A stretch of DNA of 64,000 bases from Heliocybe sulcata (lineage: Eukaryota > Basidiomycota > Agaricomycetes > Gloeophyllales > Gloeophyllaceae), in NCBI GenBank assembly GCA_004369045.1, contig ML213510.1:89836-153835 (forward strand), written 5' to 3'. Positions within the stretch are counted from its first letter, which is position 1, and each line of letters begins with the position of its first letter. The notes beneath the pieces were generated by a model, which saw only the letters and a list, made by a program, of their open reading frames with translations, was not told the origin of the DNA and ran no database searches. This document shows, in pieces, positions 1-11,196 of the stretch. A program made the translations under genes and the position numbers.

Positions 1-612
1 ATTACGTTCGTTACTATAGTTCCTGTGTTCAACAGGTAGTTAATATATTCAGCCTGTTTCCTGTGTTCACGGCTGAGGGTTCCTGTGTTCAACAGTTTTG
101 AGTCAAAGGCAAGTTTGGGACAACTTGCGGGAGCTTTCAGTGTCTGAGACCCTTCTGGCATCCCAATTTGGAAGCATCGCCGGACAATTCCACACGAACT
201 GTGTCTTTATTCGAGGAATTGCACCCAGTATGCAATCTATTTCGATTGAGCTCTATCTACATCAAGCCTATTTGATTTTAATCTTGTCAGTTCTGACTGG
301 ATTTAAGACTGGTTAAGATAATAAGAGAAAACAAGGGCAAGTCATTCTGTGCTGACATTTTCCTAATGAATCACCTCATGCAAATCAACCCCCGGCTAAA
401 CAGATGATTCCTGCAATTAAATTCCATTGCCCAAAAATTCCGGAGGTGGAAAATCCCAGACATCATTATTGCAGGCTTTGCCTGTCCACGACTGTAGTAT
501 AAATTAGTGAATATTGCTCAGGTATCCTAGGAATAGTAGTCTATAGAAGTACATTTAGCAGCAACCAATGCCCTGATTGACAGCCATCCAAACAGTATGT
601 GAGGACATCTGG
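1..612. other. Intergenic edge with short repeat, no gene seen
   Basis: No convincing coding region was found downstream of the FMP32-like gene. The first 100 bases hold a repeated 16-mer, TTCCTGTGTTCAACAG, at 20-35 and 80-95, with a 12-base partial copy at 58-69. The rest is AT-rich unique sequence. Confidence 0.5.
20..95 (+). repeat. Short direct repeats, TTCCTGTGTTCA unit
   Basis: Exact copies of TTCCTGTGTTCAACAG lie at 20-35 and 80-95 (60 bp apart). A shorter copy, TTCCTGTGTTCA, lies at 58-69. The array may continue beyond the left edge of the window, so its true size cannot be judged. Confidence 0.7.
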
Positions 613-1433
613 CTAGAGCCTGAATCTCAAGTATGCCATTAACAGAGCTGAGCAGCCAGTGACTAAATCTTCCATTAGTAGACGGTGAGAAGCCTAGCAC
701 TGGGAGCACCTACCAAAACCAACAAGGTACTGGAGTGTTGTGGCCTAAACACGAAGACATACAAGACGGGTTGGGCAGAGAATATCAGATGACCAGACGT
801 AAGACGTACCTTGGATGCTTGGATTGCTGTTCGCAGGTTCGCTATCTCCTGTTCGATTCGTGTGTCGACCTCCTTGATCTTCAGCTCCTGCCCACTGCTC
901 TCTTCGCGCATCCGGCCTTTCTCCAAGTTGAGGTCTAGCCGCACGCCGCCCTGCGTGCGCGTGATCTCCTCCCGAAGCCGCTGCTTGAGTTTCTCAATAT
1001 CATTGACGAGCCGATCATTCTCGGCTTTCAACATTGCAAGATCATTCTTCTCCATCAGTTGGAGCTCGGACTTGAGCTGCGCAAAATCGACTTGCTGCGT
1101 GTACTGGTGCTATAGACCGGACAGCGAGAGATTCTTTGGTACGTGGGAGTAGAGACAGTAGGCGGAAATTAGATCACGTACTTTCTCCTGGTCCGCCTTC
1201 GTCACCATATTGCTCGTCATGTTCCGTATACTCTCGTCAATGACTTCTGCCATGGCCGACATGATCCCCTCCGCTTGCGCGCGGTTCAAGCCCTCCCGCT
1301 CGAGTCGCTGCACGAAGTGGTGGGTGTCGAAGTGGAAGTCGGACCGGGAAGCAGATGAGTGGAAACCGCGTAGCCTGCGCGATGTCAAAAAGAGCGGCGA
1401 GCGGTATTGGGAAGCAAGCGTCCAAGAGCTCAT
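613..1433 (-). CDS. FMP32: DUF1640 / MCUR1-CCDC90 family mitochondrial coiled-coil protein
   Basis: Four exons on the minus strand (1433-1182, 1109-810, 744-714, 662-613) give a 210-residue protein. After a basic, serine-rich N terminus fitting a mitochondrial presequence comes the family opening FDTHHFVQRLEREGL, a VIDESI helix, and a long coiled coil with MEKNDLAMLKAENDRL and VRLDLNLEKGRMREE. The tail, YLVGF then VTGCSALLMAYLRF, is the expected C-terminal membrane helix. The third exon is only 31 nt, and all phases close. The yeast relative Fmp32 and animal MCUR1 are inner-membrane proteins linked to cytochrome oxidase assembly, proline metabolism or calcium uptake. Which role applies here cannot be told from sequence. 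The gene is divergent from MAK16, with 182 bp between start codons. Confidence 0.9.
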
Positions 1434-1615
1434 GTTGAAGTAGAGAGAGAGGAGAGTGTCGTGGTGAACGCGATGCAGCATGCTTGCCGCCGGTAGCAGG
1501 CCACGTGGCTGCTATGATTTCCGGATTTGGGGTGAATGATCGCTGTGCTAGTTTTCTAACCCGTTCAAGTCCTTGACTTCATCCCCCGCTCTCTGAGTCT
1601 TGCGTGGCCTCCACT

Positions 1616-2865
1616 ATGCAGAGCGACGATGTTATTTGGTCGGTCATTAACCAGCAGTTTTGCTCCTACAAAGTCAAGTACGTCCTGCGATCTGACTTCG
1701 TGTTTCCTGGTGCTCACAGAAGGGTAATCCTAGAACGCACACACAGAATTTCTGCCGCAATGAGTACAACGTGACCGGTTTTTGCAATCGGCAATCATGT
1801 CCACTAGCGAACTCGCGATATGCGACGGTGCGGGAGAAGGAGGGTGAGTGATACATCTCAGACAATCTTTCTCCCCGGACCAAATCACGCACACGCTCTT
1901 CCAGGCGTCCTATATCTCTATGTAAAAACAATCGAGCGCGCGCACAGTCCAGCCCACATGTGGGAAAAGATCAAACTGTCAAATAACTATATGAAGGCCT
2001 TGCAGCAGGTGGGTCTGACACGAACACTCGTCATCGTACACCGGCTGAAATGTTCGATCCTAGATCGACCAGGAACTGATCTACTGGCCTAACTTTACCA
2101 TTCACAAATGCAAACAAAGAGTTACGAAGATCACCCAATACCTTCTAAAGATGCGGCGATTACGGCTGCGCCAACAGCCTAAACTAGTCGGCGTAAAGAA
2201 GAAGCTCGACCGTCGCGAAGCTGTGCGCGAACGCAAGGCCCTTTCGGCCGCGCACCTCGAAGCCTCGATCGAAAAGGAGCTCCTCGAGCGCCTAAAATCC
2301 AAAGCCTACGGTGACGCCCCGCTCAACGTGAACGAGAATGTATGGCAGGCTGTGTTGGACCGGGAAAGGAAGGCTGAGAAGGCGCTAGACGAGGGCGAGG
2401 AGCTTGAGATGGAGGACGACGAGACGGATGAGGAGTTGGAGGAGGAGCTGGAGGAGGAGGAGGAGGGGTGGGGCGAGAGAGAATATGTGAGCGATTTAAG
2501 TGGGGATGAGGACGAATTGAGTGATATGGAGGAGATGGTGAGCGCTAAACTGTTCTTGTGGCTTCACTTGCTGACTGATCGTATGCAGGGTGACGAGTCC
2601 GATGAGCGGAGCGACGAAGATGACGAAGGGAGCGACGAGGATGCTGAGGAGCCCAAACCACGTCTTGGAAAACGGAAAGCGAAGTCGATACCGCCGAAGA
2701 AGCAGACTGGCAAGAAGTCAAAGCGTGAGTGGCGGTCGTACATTAATACCAGGACGTTCGCTAATTGCATCATGCATATGTCCAGGCGGTGCAAGAGTAG
2801 AAGTTGAATACGAGCAGGATCTCGGGACATTACCACTCACGAAACAAGTGCTGGACAGCTGGTAG
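1616..2865 (+). CDS. MAK16: MAK16, 60S ribosome biogenesis factor
   Basis: Six exons (1616-1677, 1734-1843, 1905-2008, 2064-2537, 2589-2724, 2786-2865) encode 321 residues. The start [19 protein letters not shown] is the family signature. It is followed by [20 protein letters not shown] with the conserved cysteines, [20 protein letters not shown], and [14 protein letters not shown]. The C-terminal half is a very acidic tract (runs of Glu and Asp, about residues 170-260) followed by a basic stretch that could be a nuclear localisation signal, and it ends RVEVEYEQD. Mak16 acts in the nucleolus with Rpf1 and Nsa1 in early 60S subunit assembly. RPF1 lies 6 kb away in this same window. All exon phases are consistent. 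Confidence 0.96.
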
Positions 2866-3086
2866 CGAGTACACTCAGCTTGTGTTATTTGCTCTGTATG
2901 TCTTGCACTTCCTTTGGCACTCTGCGTATCGTGAGATCTCCGTACCGTATATCCTTTCCGATACCAATATATGCCAATCCACCCAAGTATTAACGGATCC
3001 ATATACTATGTTACTAAATGAGTGATACAAGAAGGGGAGGGAGGGTCGCTGAATGAATACAAGAGTCGAGGACAAGAGCCAGCCGG

Positions 3087-4171
3087 CTAGTCGGTCATGC
3101 TGCGGACCTTTTGTCTGCGAAGCTCGATATCCTTGCGTGTCATCCGCGTACCGAGGATGACGTCCCAGTGTGTAAAGAATGGTTGGGCGAAGTTGGATTT
3201 TATGCCAACCACCTAACGTCCACATCATAAGCTAAGCATTGATCGCAGGATTTACGGTTGATATGACATACCTGATGGTGGATATCATGGTAATCGGCAT
3301 TATTCGAGGTCATCCATTGTAAGGGATCAAAGGGCAGCCGGTACCCACAGTGGTCGTCGACAGTCTTGAAGGTCGAGATAACAAAAAGCAGGCTTGCTTC
3401 ACGAACTGTCAAGTGTGCCAGTGCTTCTGCTACCGCAGCGCCCATAGAATCCAGCAAGAATCCCTCAACAGGGTGATTATACAGAGCGCCGAAAGCGTAA
3501 GGGACATAGAGACGGTGGTGAACGGAGTGGAAGTGCTTGTACAACCATTTGTTAACGTGCATGGCGCGGTGCAAGAAGTATTGCCATGTATCGATGATGA
3601 ACCTTTAGGCATCCAGGTGAGGGAACAGTACGGGACGAAAGGACGGGTACACGCACATTGAGAACATAAACTTCACAGTCGGTATCCCCCACCAGTACAT
3701 GAAGTACACTATCACGCCCCCTCTCGTCGCCAACATTTTGTCCCCGGATGCCTCCCCCATCGCCATCTTCAGCCACCACTGCACGCTCCCTGCCAACTGC
3801 CTCATATTCCCCGGGTGGTCTACACCAGCCCCGGACACTTGCGGCTGCACCCAAAATACCCCCAGCACAGTTTGTATGATGTGCTGCAAAGTCACAGCTT
3901 TGACAACCTCCCACCGGGTAACGAGGTTCCGCGTCTTGACCTCGGCAGACTCGTGGATGCGGTATTTGTCAAGCCACTTCCAGTTGGACACGTCCATGGC
4001 ATGGAAGAAAAGCGAGACAGCCCAGTAGGCAATGATGGGCGCTGCGAGAGCGAGGGCATGGTCCGGGACGCCCGAGATGAGCTCGGGCTTCGGAGAGTAG
4101 TAGAACGGGGACCTGTCCGTCGGAAGAAAGAAAGACGGGGATGGCGCTGGTCTAAGGACAGTGGCGTTCAT
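3087..4171 (-). CDS. SUR2: Sphinganine C4-hydroxylase (fatty acid hydroxylase superfamily)
   Basis: Three exons (4171-3657, 3602-3272, 3212-3087) give 323 residues. The enzyme makes phytosphingosine from sphinganine in the ER membrane. The diiron histidine motifs are visible: HRAMH, HSVHHR, DDHCGY and HDIHHQ, with FAQPFFTHWD near the end. Hydrophobic segments LALAAPIIAYWAVSLFFHA and the helix after VVKAVT fit membrane spans. The start at 4171 (MNATVLRPAPSPSFF) is preferred because relatives begin this way; an in-frame ATG at 4279 would add 36 residues of unusual composition. The gene is convergent with MAK16. Confidence 0.93.
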
Positions 4172-4848
4172 GGCGAATAGATGTTGGTGGCGGGCGGTGA
4201 GGAGGATGAGAGAGGGATGGAGCAGGCATGTAGTGGCGCCACAAAGGTTGATCTCGGCGCCGGGGCTCGATATCTTCATTTGTCTCGGTCCGTCACTGCA
4301 GTCCAGAGCACATTTTCGACTAATGTAACAGCGTTTTATTCAGAGTGATCGTGATAGACATTGAGTCAAAGCGGACGTCGCAGAAAGAAAGTGATTATCG
4401 ACACCCCAGCTAGTATAACGAATAGCACCGCAAAATCATTCAACCAACCGTATCTGCTGAGACCGGCCAGCACCCGAGACATTAGAAAAGATAATACAGC
4501 ATGTAACTGACCAAGAACTCCGCAGAACGGGTAGAGGATGAGTGAGCTCCAGTGAGAAGGATATTATAAACACAAGGTACGCCGAGGAGAGGGTAGAAAG
4601 CATCAAGAAGCACAGTATGCAAGGAGGAAGGTTAGAAAGCATCGTGTCGCGAAAGGAGGGAAAGCGGAAAGGGAACGAGGTGAGTGATAGAGGGAGGCCG
4701 AGCATAAAGTGGGTATTAGTTGCACGTGAGTCCAGAGTCTGTACATATCGGAGCGAGCGTGAAGTCAACATCAAGCTGTTTGATTCCCGCGTGCGTCAGC
4801 AGACGCTCCCAACAACTGTCATATCCACGCACAAGAGGAGCACAGGAG
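4172..4848. other. Intergenic, SUR2 upstream region
   Basis: About 680 bases lie between the SUR2 start and the kinase stop. Small reading frames are present on both strands, but none has family resemblance or splice-supported extension. It probably holds the SUR2 promoter and the kinase terminator. Confidence 0.5.
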
Positions 4849-6626
4849 CTATGAATACTCCTTCTCGTTCATTGACAGCTTATTCAAGCTGATCCCATGA
4901 CCATCCGAGTCGTTCGCAAAGTCGTCATGGGCGCCGCGCACAGCCAGCCCAACGTCGCTCTGGAAGTCACCTGGCGTGACGGGGCGCGAGGGCACTCCCG
5001 TCATACCTGTTGACGAGGTCGCGGTGACTGTCGACTGGATCTGCTGGTTGTGCGGGTAGTACGATCGGCGCTGCATCTTCTTGAAGTCGTATGTTGTGAA
5101 CCTGCAGAAGGTATCCGTTAGGATGAAACGGGACTGCGGGAAGACAGCAAGGGGGGACGTACTGCTCCTCCATTTGCCGCATCTCCGGACTCAGATTATC
5201 CTGATTAGCCTTCCGCTGCTTTGCTTTCAACGGGTTATCCTCAAGTAATAATTCTTCCAGTTCATGCGATGCATCAAAGTTCGCCTTCTTGGACTGCGTA
5301 GCACATCGCCATCAGTACTAGCGGCAGTATCATGAGGAACGCCTACATCAGGAATGAACGGTGATGTTTGCTGCTTGCTTTCTAACGTGCCCCAGTCGAT
5401 GTTCTTGAACCAAGGATGCCGCCGGAGTTCCTCGAAACCTTCTCCGTTTGGCTTGCAGCCCAGACGCTTTGCAGGATCGCGCTCCAGGAGCTAGCGATAC
5501 CGCAAGAGTCAGTACTAAACAGCCTGTCTCATGCCTGCAAAAGAGCACTCACCCCTTTCAACGCCTGCAACCCCGCTCTACTACATCGCGACTCCGCGTC
5601 CTCCGGGAATTTCAACGGATCCTTCGATATGCTCGTCGTCAGGTCGGAATTCGTCTTCCCTCGGAATGGTCTCCGCCCAAAAATGAGCTCATACGCGCAG
5701 ACGCCGAGTGACCACCAATCGATGGTGTACGTGTAGCCGCGCTTTGCAAGGATCTCAGGGGCCATGTAGGCCATGGAGCCAGCGACACCCGTGAGAAGGC
5801 GCCGGTCTGAGTAGTGCACGGCGATGTTGAAGTCAGTGATGTGCGCGTGGCCGCGCTCGTCGAGGAGGATGTTGTCGGGTTTAAGGTCGCTAGAATAGCA
5901 TAGAAGGTGTGAGGGATTAGACAGGGGAGAGGAATAGAGAACAAGGACGTACCGGTGGATTATGCGGTTTTCGTGTAGGAAGGCTAGTGCAGTGGAAATT
6001 TCCGCGACGTAGTACCTGACTGTGTCCTCTCCTAGCGAGCCTAGCCTTTCTAGGTGAACTAGAACCGAAACCAGTCGTAAGACACCGAAGGCTATTCCGT
6101 TAATACAGCAACGTACATCGCAAGTCCCCTCCCAGCATAAGGTCCAGCACGAAAAAGCAGTTCTCGTCATCCTGAAAGGCATACCGCAAGTTCACAATGA
6201 AGGGGTGGTCAATCTTGATAGATGGAGGAACCGGTGCAGGAATCAGCCCGTCAAAAACACTATCCGCGCGGCGGGAACGAACTGAGGACGCACCTCTTCC
6301 AGCAAGCGTCTCTCCTGTATAATGTTCGCCACTGCTTTCATCTTTACGCACTTTGCTTTGTTGATGTACTTGAGGGCATAAAGGTCGCGTGTCTGCTTGT
6401 GCTGCACTACGCGGACCTGAACCAATGGTAAGCGATGGGTGGACCCACGATAAGGCAGTCCCGACCTTTCCGAAGGCGCCCTTGCCCACACACCGAAGCA
6501 GAACGAAGTGGAAGAGGTTAACATCCGCGTCAAAGTCTATCGGCTATCCAGCGGCCACAGCATAAGTTTGGCTCGCGGAAGACGAGGAGGGTAGCAGACC
6601 GTAGGGCGGCAGCACAAAGCACCCAT
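4849..6626 (-). CDS. AGC-like serine/threonine kinase, YANK/STK32 (Ppk33) type
   Basis: Nine exons (6626-6600, 6543-6466, 6416-6294, 6213-6117, 6058-5953, 5889-5553, 5490-5347, 5293-5163, 5101-4849) encode 431 residues. The start MGALCC is a plausible myristoylation/palmitoylation signal. Kinase motifs appear in order: GKGAFGKV loop, ALKYINK lysine, HRDLKPDNILL, DFNIAVHYSD (DFN instead of DFG, as in YANK kinases), GSMAYMAPEIL and DWWSLGVCAYEL. The catalytic domain ends near ERDPAKRLG. A C-terminal extension with ELEELLLEDNPLKAK and a Ser/Thr-rich tail follows. The physiological role of fungal members is poorly known. The gene is divergent from guanylate kinase, with 249 bp between starts. The 27-nt first exon is supported by phase and by the PIDFDADVNLFHF continuation. 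Confidence 0.9.
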
Positions 6627-6875
6627 GACAGTTCGTGAAAAATCGTGTCGGGAGTAGAGACGGTCGTAATCGACGCCAGAGCAGCAATAAAGATGATTAA
6701 ATACGAAAGCAGAGGAGGAGAGAAGGCGAAAGCGGAGGCGGCTGAGCGAGGAGGATAAGTCGGACCTGAAAAGGTCGTCAAGGTCGAAACAAGCGCTGAC
6801 GTGACATGTCACACCCTAAGAATATTGTTTTGTGACTCGCTCTGGCTTTGTTCTTTCTCCAGTCTTTCGTTTGCA

Positions 6876-7595
6876 ATGCCTCCTTCCGACTTTCTACGTC
6901 CGCTGGTGCTGTCTGGACCGTCTGGCGTCGGCAAGAGCACTCTGTTAACCCGCCTCTTCGTAGAATTCCCCGACAAGTTCGGCTTCAGCGTCTCCCGTAC
7001 TGCCATCACGATCCTGTCTGCATGTGCCTGCAGCTGATGCGTTCCTGATCCAGATACCACCCGCGCACCGCGCCCTGGCGAGCTCGACGGCAAACACTAC
7101 TTCTTCGTCTCCCAGGATAAGTTCAAGCAGCTCATCGCAGAGGGCGCCTTCATCGAGCACGCGCAGTTCTCGGGCAACTACTATGGGACCAGCTTCATGA
7201 CTGTCCGCGAGATTGGCCAGTCTGGCCGCAGGTGTATACTAGACATAGAAGCCCAAGTGTGTTTATTACGCTCCCAAATGAATTATAACCGTGACAGGAG
7301 CCTACAGGGCGTTCGCCAAATCAAAAGCACCAAATTGAACCCGGTGTACTCCTTCATCAGCCCGCCCTCTCTCACCGCACTGCGCGAACGTCTGCAGGGG
7401 CGAGGTACCGAGACCGAGGCGTCTGTGCAGAAGAGACTCGCCACTGCTCTGAAGGAGATCGAGTATGCGAAGCAGCCAGGCGTCCATGACGTTGTGATTG
7501 TTAATGATGATCTGGAGCGGGCGTATGGTCTGTTCAAACAGCTAGCCTTGGGAGAAAAGATCGAAGGAGACGCGCTGCCTCCGCTGGATGACTAG
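6876..7595 (+). CDS. GUK1: Guanylate kinase
   Basis: Three exons (6876-6996, 7054-7256, 7308-7595) encode 203 residues. The P-loop [13 protein letters not shown] sits near residue 15. [17 protein letters not shown] spans the GMP-binding region, and GNYYGTS and ILDIEAQGVRQIK follow. The C terminus [16 protein letters not shown] and [11 protein letters not shown] is typical. The enzyme phosphorylates GMP to GDP with ATP in the cytosol and is essential for guanine nucleotide supply. Phases of both introns close without change. The gene is convergent with the p24 gene. Confidence 0.96.
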
Positions 7596-7800
7596 AATAA
7601 CTTATTATCGTGGACTTTACCTGGGACGGACTTGTAGACAAGCGGCATACAGATACGAACTTCGCAACACGGATGGTTGTTCACCAGACTGGCGACGATG
7701 CAGCCGACATATTGATCGTAATTTGAGCGCATATTAACCCAAACACGTCGCAATTAATCCAATGTCCTGAGTGCGAAAGGAATAGGGTAATACGCGGCGA

Positions 7801-8636
7801 CTACCGCATTTTTCTGTCCTCGAAGAACCGCTACAGTAATAGTCAGTACGCCCTGGTCCTCCGAACAAAAGGCAATACTCACTCGCAAATGCCTCAACTG
7901 CCACGCGCACGTCGCGATCAACACCAAAATCTGCGCAAGACTATACCACACTGCGTTCGAATTCGTCTCCTCACTCAAATCCCTATAATCCGCCTCCCTC
8001 TCGCGCTGGTATTGCTGCTCCCTCCTGATATCCTCCAACTTAGTATTCAAGTCGCGAACCTTTCCGGAAAGTGCAGAGATATGCGATCGGTCGCGGTCGA
8101 TGTCCGGCTTAGCGGCGCCAACTACGATGTCGAGGTACAGCCGGATGTGGGTGTTGGAGCCGAACCAGGAGGAGGAATAGTTGGTCGAGAGACAAACGGA
8201 GTGGTCGCCTGAGTCGTGCGAGGTGAAGGTGAAACGGCCGTCATTAGGTCCTCGGGTTCGGACAACAGGGTGAGAGGTTTCCATTTCCTGGTGTTGTGTT
8301 CAGTACGCAAGACGGATGGGGAGTATGCTTGAGCACGCACGTCGATCTCTACCAGGATACCCAGCTCCGGGTTAGAGACATATTGCTGCTGATCGTCCGA
8401 CCACTCCAGAGCGCGATAGTGACCTTTTCGCCCGAGACAGCATAAGTTCCATCCAATAAACTCCAGGCGACGCTAGTAGACATGCCTTCAACGACCGTCT
8501 CGGACGGTACCTCCTCTACGAAACATCTCTTCTCATTAGCATCAAGGTAAAAGTGAAGCGCGTTGACGGTCGCTGAGAGTAATAAAAATAAGACGGGCAG
8601 CAGCAGTCGCCGCGACGAAAGGGAATGAGAGTGCAT
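7801..8636 (-). CDS. p24 family (emp24/gp25L/ERP) cargo receptor
   Basis: Four exons (8636-8486, 8423-8341, 8287-7883, 7830-7801) give 222 residues. A signal peptide (LLLPVLFLLLSATVNA) is followed by LHFYLDANEKRCFVEE, the start of the GOLD domain. Then come GRFTFTSHDSGDHSVCL (disulfide cysteine), a coiled coil around KLEDIRREQQYQRERE, and a single membrane helix near AVWYSLAQILVLIATCAW. The cytosolic tail is short, RRFFEDRKMR, with the double Phe and basic residues used for COPII/COPI binding. p24 proteins cycle between ER and Golgi sorting GPI-anchored and other cargo. Sequence style is nearest to the Erp1/alpha group. The first intron (8485-8424) uses a GC donor, AAG followed by GCATGT. Confidence 0.92.
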
Positions 8637-8804
8637 GGCACGGGTCTGGACAGACGTGTCCGAGCGTCCGTAAAGGAAGTAGTCGTTCACGCGCGCAACT
8701 ACAACTTTACTTATCGTGAGAAACGTCCCAATATCAGACAACTTGAAGCCACAATTTGTTCGAGCAACTTTGGTAAACCTCGTATACGCTGACCCAGATA
8801 CGCC

Positions 8805-10271
8805 ATGGTTTCCGGCCCTCGCTTCGAGCCTTCGCTGATCAAGAACAAGGCCAAGAGAGAAGATGTATACAGAAAGAAGAAGAAGGCCAAGTCGCAGGAC
8901 AAGCTCCAGCGTCGCTTGGCTCAGGCGAAGCTTGAGGCGCAGGACCCAGCAACAAAACAAGTACGTCTGCTCTGTTTTATGTGCAGCTCAAAAACATGGA
9001 TTGATATGTTGCGCGCTAGAAACGCAAAGCCGAGAATGTCCCCCACACCCTGGATAACATGCGCGAATTTGACCCCTCCATTCTCACCGCTGAACCTCAA
9101 GCCCAAGCCCAAGCCTCCTCTTCCGCACTCCAACTCGACCCACTCGAGAAGTCTCAAGACCCAGACACTCCTACATTAGACTCCAGCTCTGTGCCCCCCA
9201 ATGATACCGCTGCCGACATCGCTTCCGACGAGTTCGCCTCATACTTCGAGTCCGTGCTCGACCCGAGAGTCCCGCCCAAGGTCCTTATCACCACTGGGTT
9301 CAAGGCGACCAAGGTCACGTACGACTTTTGCGACGAATTATCGACGATTTTCCCTGGCGCGGAGTTTATCAGGCGGAAGAAGGGGAAGGGGTTCGAAATG
9401 GGGAAGGTTGCGGTGTGGGCTGGGAAGAGAGGATATACGAATTTATGTGTCGTGAATGAGGATATGAAGAAGCCAAGTAGGTGGATACTGTCGATGGACA
9501 GAGGTTGTAAGATCTCACGGTAGCACAGATGCTATCACAATTGTGCACCTCCCCAACGGACCCACTGCATACTTCAAATTGACCTCTATCGCAAACTCCA
9601 AGCGGATTCGGGTGAGCATCTCTTTGTCCTCGACCTGTACCCCAGCTCTGCATCTGATTTATCCACACCAGGGCCACGCAAAAGCTACAACGCACTATCC
9701 CGAACTCGTCCTCAACGGGTTCGTCACGCGGCTAGGCCACGCCGTCGGTCGCATGTTCCAAACCCTCTTTCCGCCCATGCCCGAGTTCCAAGGCCGCCAA
9801 GTCGTCACACTACACAATCAGCGAGACTTCCTCTTCTTCCGCCGACATCGGCAAGTCCTGTCTCGTCTTTCCATTTTCCAATGTCTCATCGCGAGCGGTA
9901 GATATGCATTCCGTTCTACGGAAAAAGTAGCCCTGCAAGAAATCGGTCCGCGCTTTACGCTGAAGCTTAGATGGTTGACGAAGGGCATACCGGCGGTGCA
10001 GCACATGGGCGAGCCGGCGAAGAGGTTGGAGTTTGATAATGGCGACAATGACAGAGTGGACGAGCAGAGCCCTCAGGATGCGGAGGAAGCAGGAAAGGGC
10101 GAGCAGTCTGAAGAAGGCGGGAGCAAGCAGGGGGTTGAGCCCCCTAGGCAGAACGAGTATCTATGGATATGGAAGGTATGCGCCTACTGTGGATTGTTGC
10201 AGGACGTTACTGAATTGTGTGGCTATGCACAGCCGGAGTTGGAGACTACCCGGCGGACTTTCTTCCTCTAG
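8805..10271 (+). CDS. RPF1: RPF1, ribosome production factor 1 (Brix domain)
   Basis: Six exons (8805-8960, 9020-9476, 9529-9611, 9672-9850, 9902-10175, 10233-10271) encode 395 residues. A basic N terminus (EDVYRKKKKAKSQDK) precedes the Brix domain, which begins at KVLITTGFKATKVTYDF. Motifs AITIVHLPNGPTAYFKLTS, HYPELVLNGFVTRLGHAVG, FQGRQVVTLHNQRDFLFFR and LQEIGPRFTLKLRWL follow, with the terminal PELETTRRTFFL. Rpf1 binds pre-60S particles in the nucleolus together with Mak16. The intron at 9851-9901 begins GCAAGT, a GC donor required to restore RYAFRSTEKVA. Its start is 168 bp from the p24 start on the other strand. Confidence 0.95.
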
Positions 10272-11196
10272 TCTATCTGAGGATCCTTGTATGTCCTTCG
10301 TTGGTCTGATGCTCATGTCTAGTGTCTACCACTGAAAGAACGGGCTTTTCCGAGCCTTGAACTTCGGTTGCCGTGATCTCTCTTGCATTCAGCTGATATT
10401 GGAAGCTCTTGTTTATTTCTCGGCCATCTATCTTGTACATCTATCCTCGGGACTGAAGAAATGGCAACGACACATCAGAGAGGCACAGAAGCTGTCGTTT
10501 TATCTTCACTCCGAGTGCCCGTGGACCCTCACGGTCCGCTGTGAGCGCGTCAGAAAACGGGTACGTAGCAGCACCATCCACTCTCTTTATCTATCCGTCC
10601 TGCATGAATGTCATCGACAGGGAGTGTCCTATCATCACTCACAAATAGTCCAGTGAGGCTCTTTCTCTTTATCTTTATACGGACAGGTGTCCATCCGGCG
10701 GTAACCAACAGGTCATAAAATCCCCATGCAGTCAGCTCTCGATAGCGAGCAGGTGCGGCCATCGCTTGATCTTGATTTTATCTTTGATTTCATAGATATG
10801 CAGTCGCACATCCGGAAGCTATGCGGACACAAGGACAGCTAGATGCTTAAGGAGCAATTGTCATGGCTGAAGACTGTCTGCCGGCCCCCATGCTTTCGCC
10901 ATTGTTGACCTTGCCGAGCAGTCTCTTCGCATCCACTATGCCATATGCACAAATTTTTCAAGTATGATGAAGGGCGCATTCTTCCGGCTCCTGCAGTATA
11001 CGCCCGCCTACCTGTCACACGAGATGAACAGATGATCTCTCACCATCACTCTTGGGGTCATTGTTGGCGATGTACAGTTGTCACCTATTTGGCCATCATA
11101 ATCGGATGCTGCGATCCCGGTTGGTGTTATAAAAGGACATGCTTGGTATACCATCCTGTCTGCTCATCGTACTCTGAGGCATCACAGACTACTAAT
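10272..11196. other. Intergenic, no gene seen
   Basis: This stretch separates RPF1 from the first DUF6534 gene. Reading frames are short and unconvincing, and no repeat or RNA gene stands out. The last 150 bases are presumably the DUF6534 promoter. Confidence 0.5.

Noticed and set aside
9481-9523. Alternative 43-base intron in RPF1 with a GTGGAT donor
   Set aside because: The GTAGGT donor at 9477 with acceptor at 9528 is stronger and gives KPNAITIVHLP, as in relatives.
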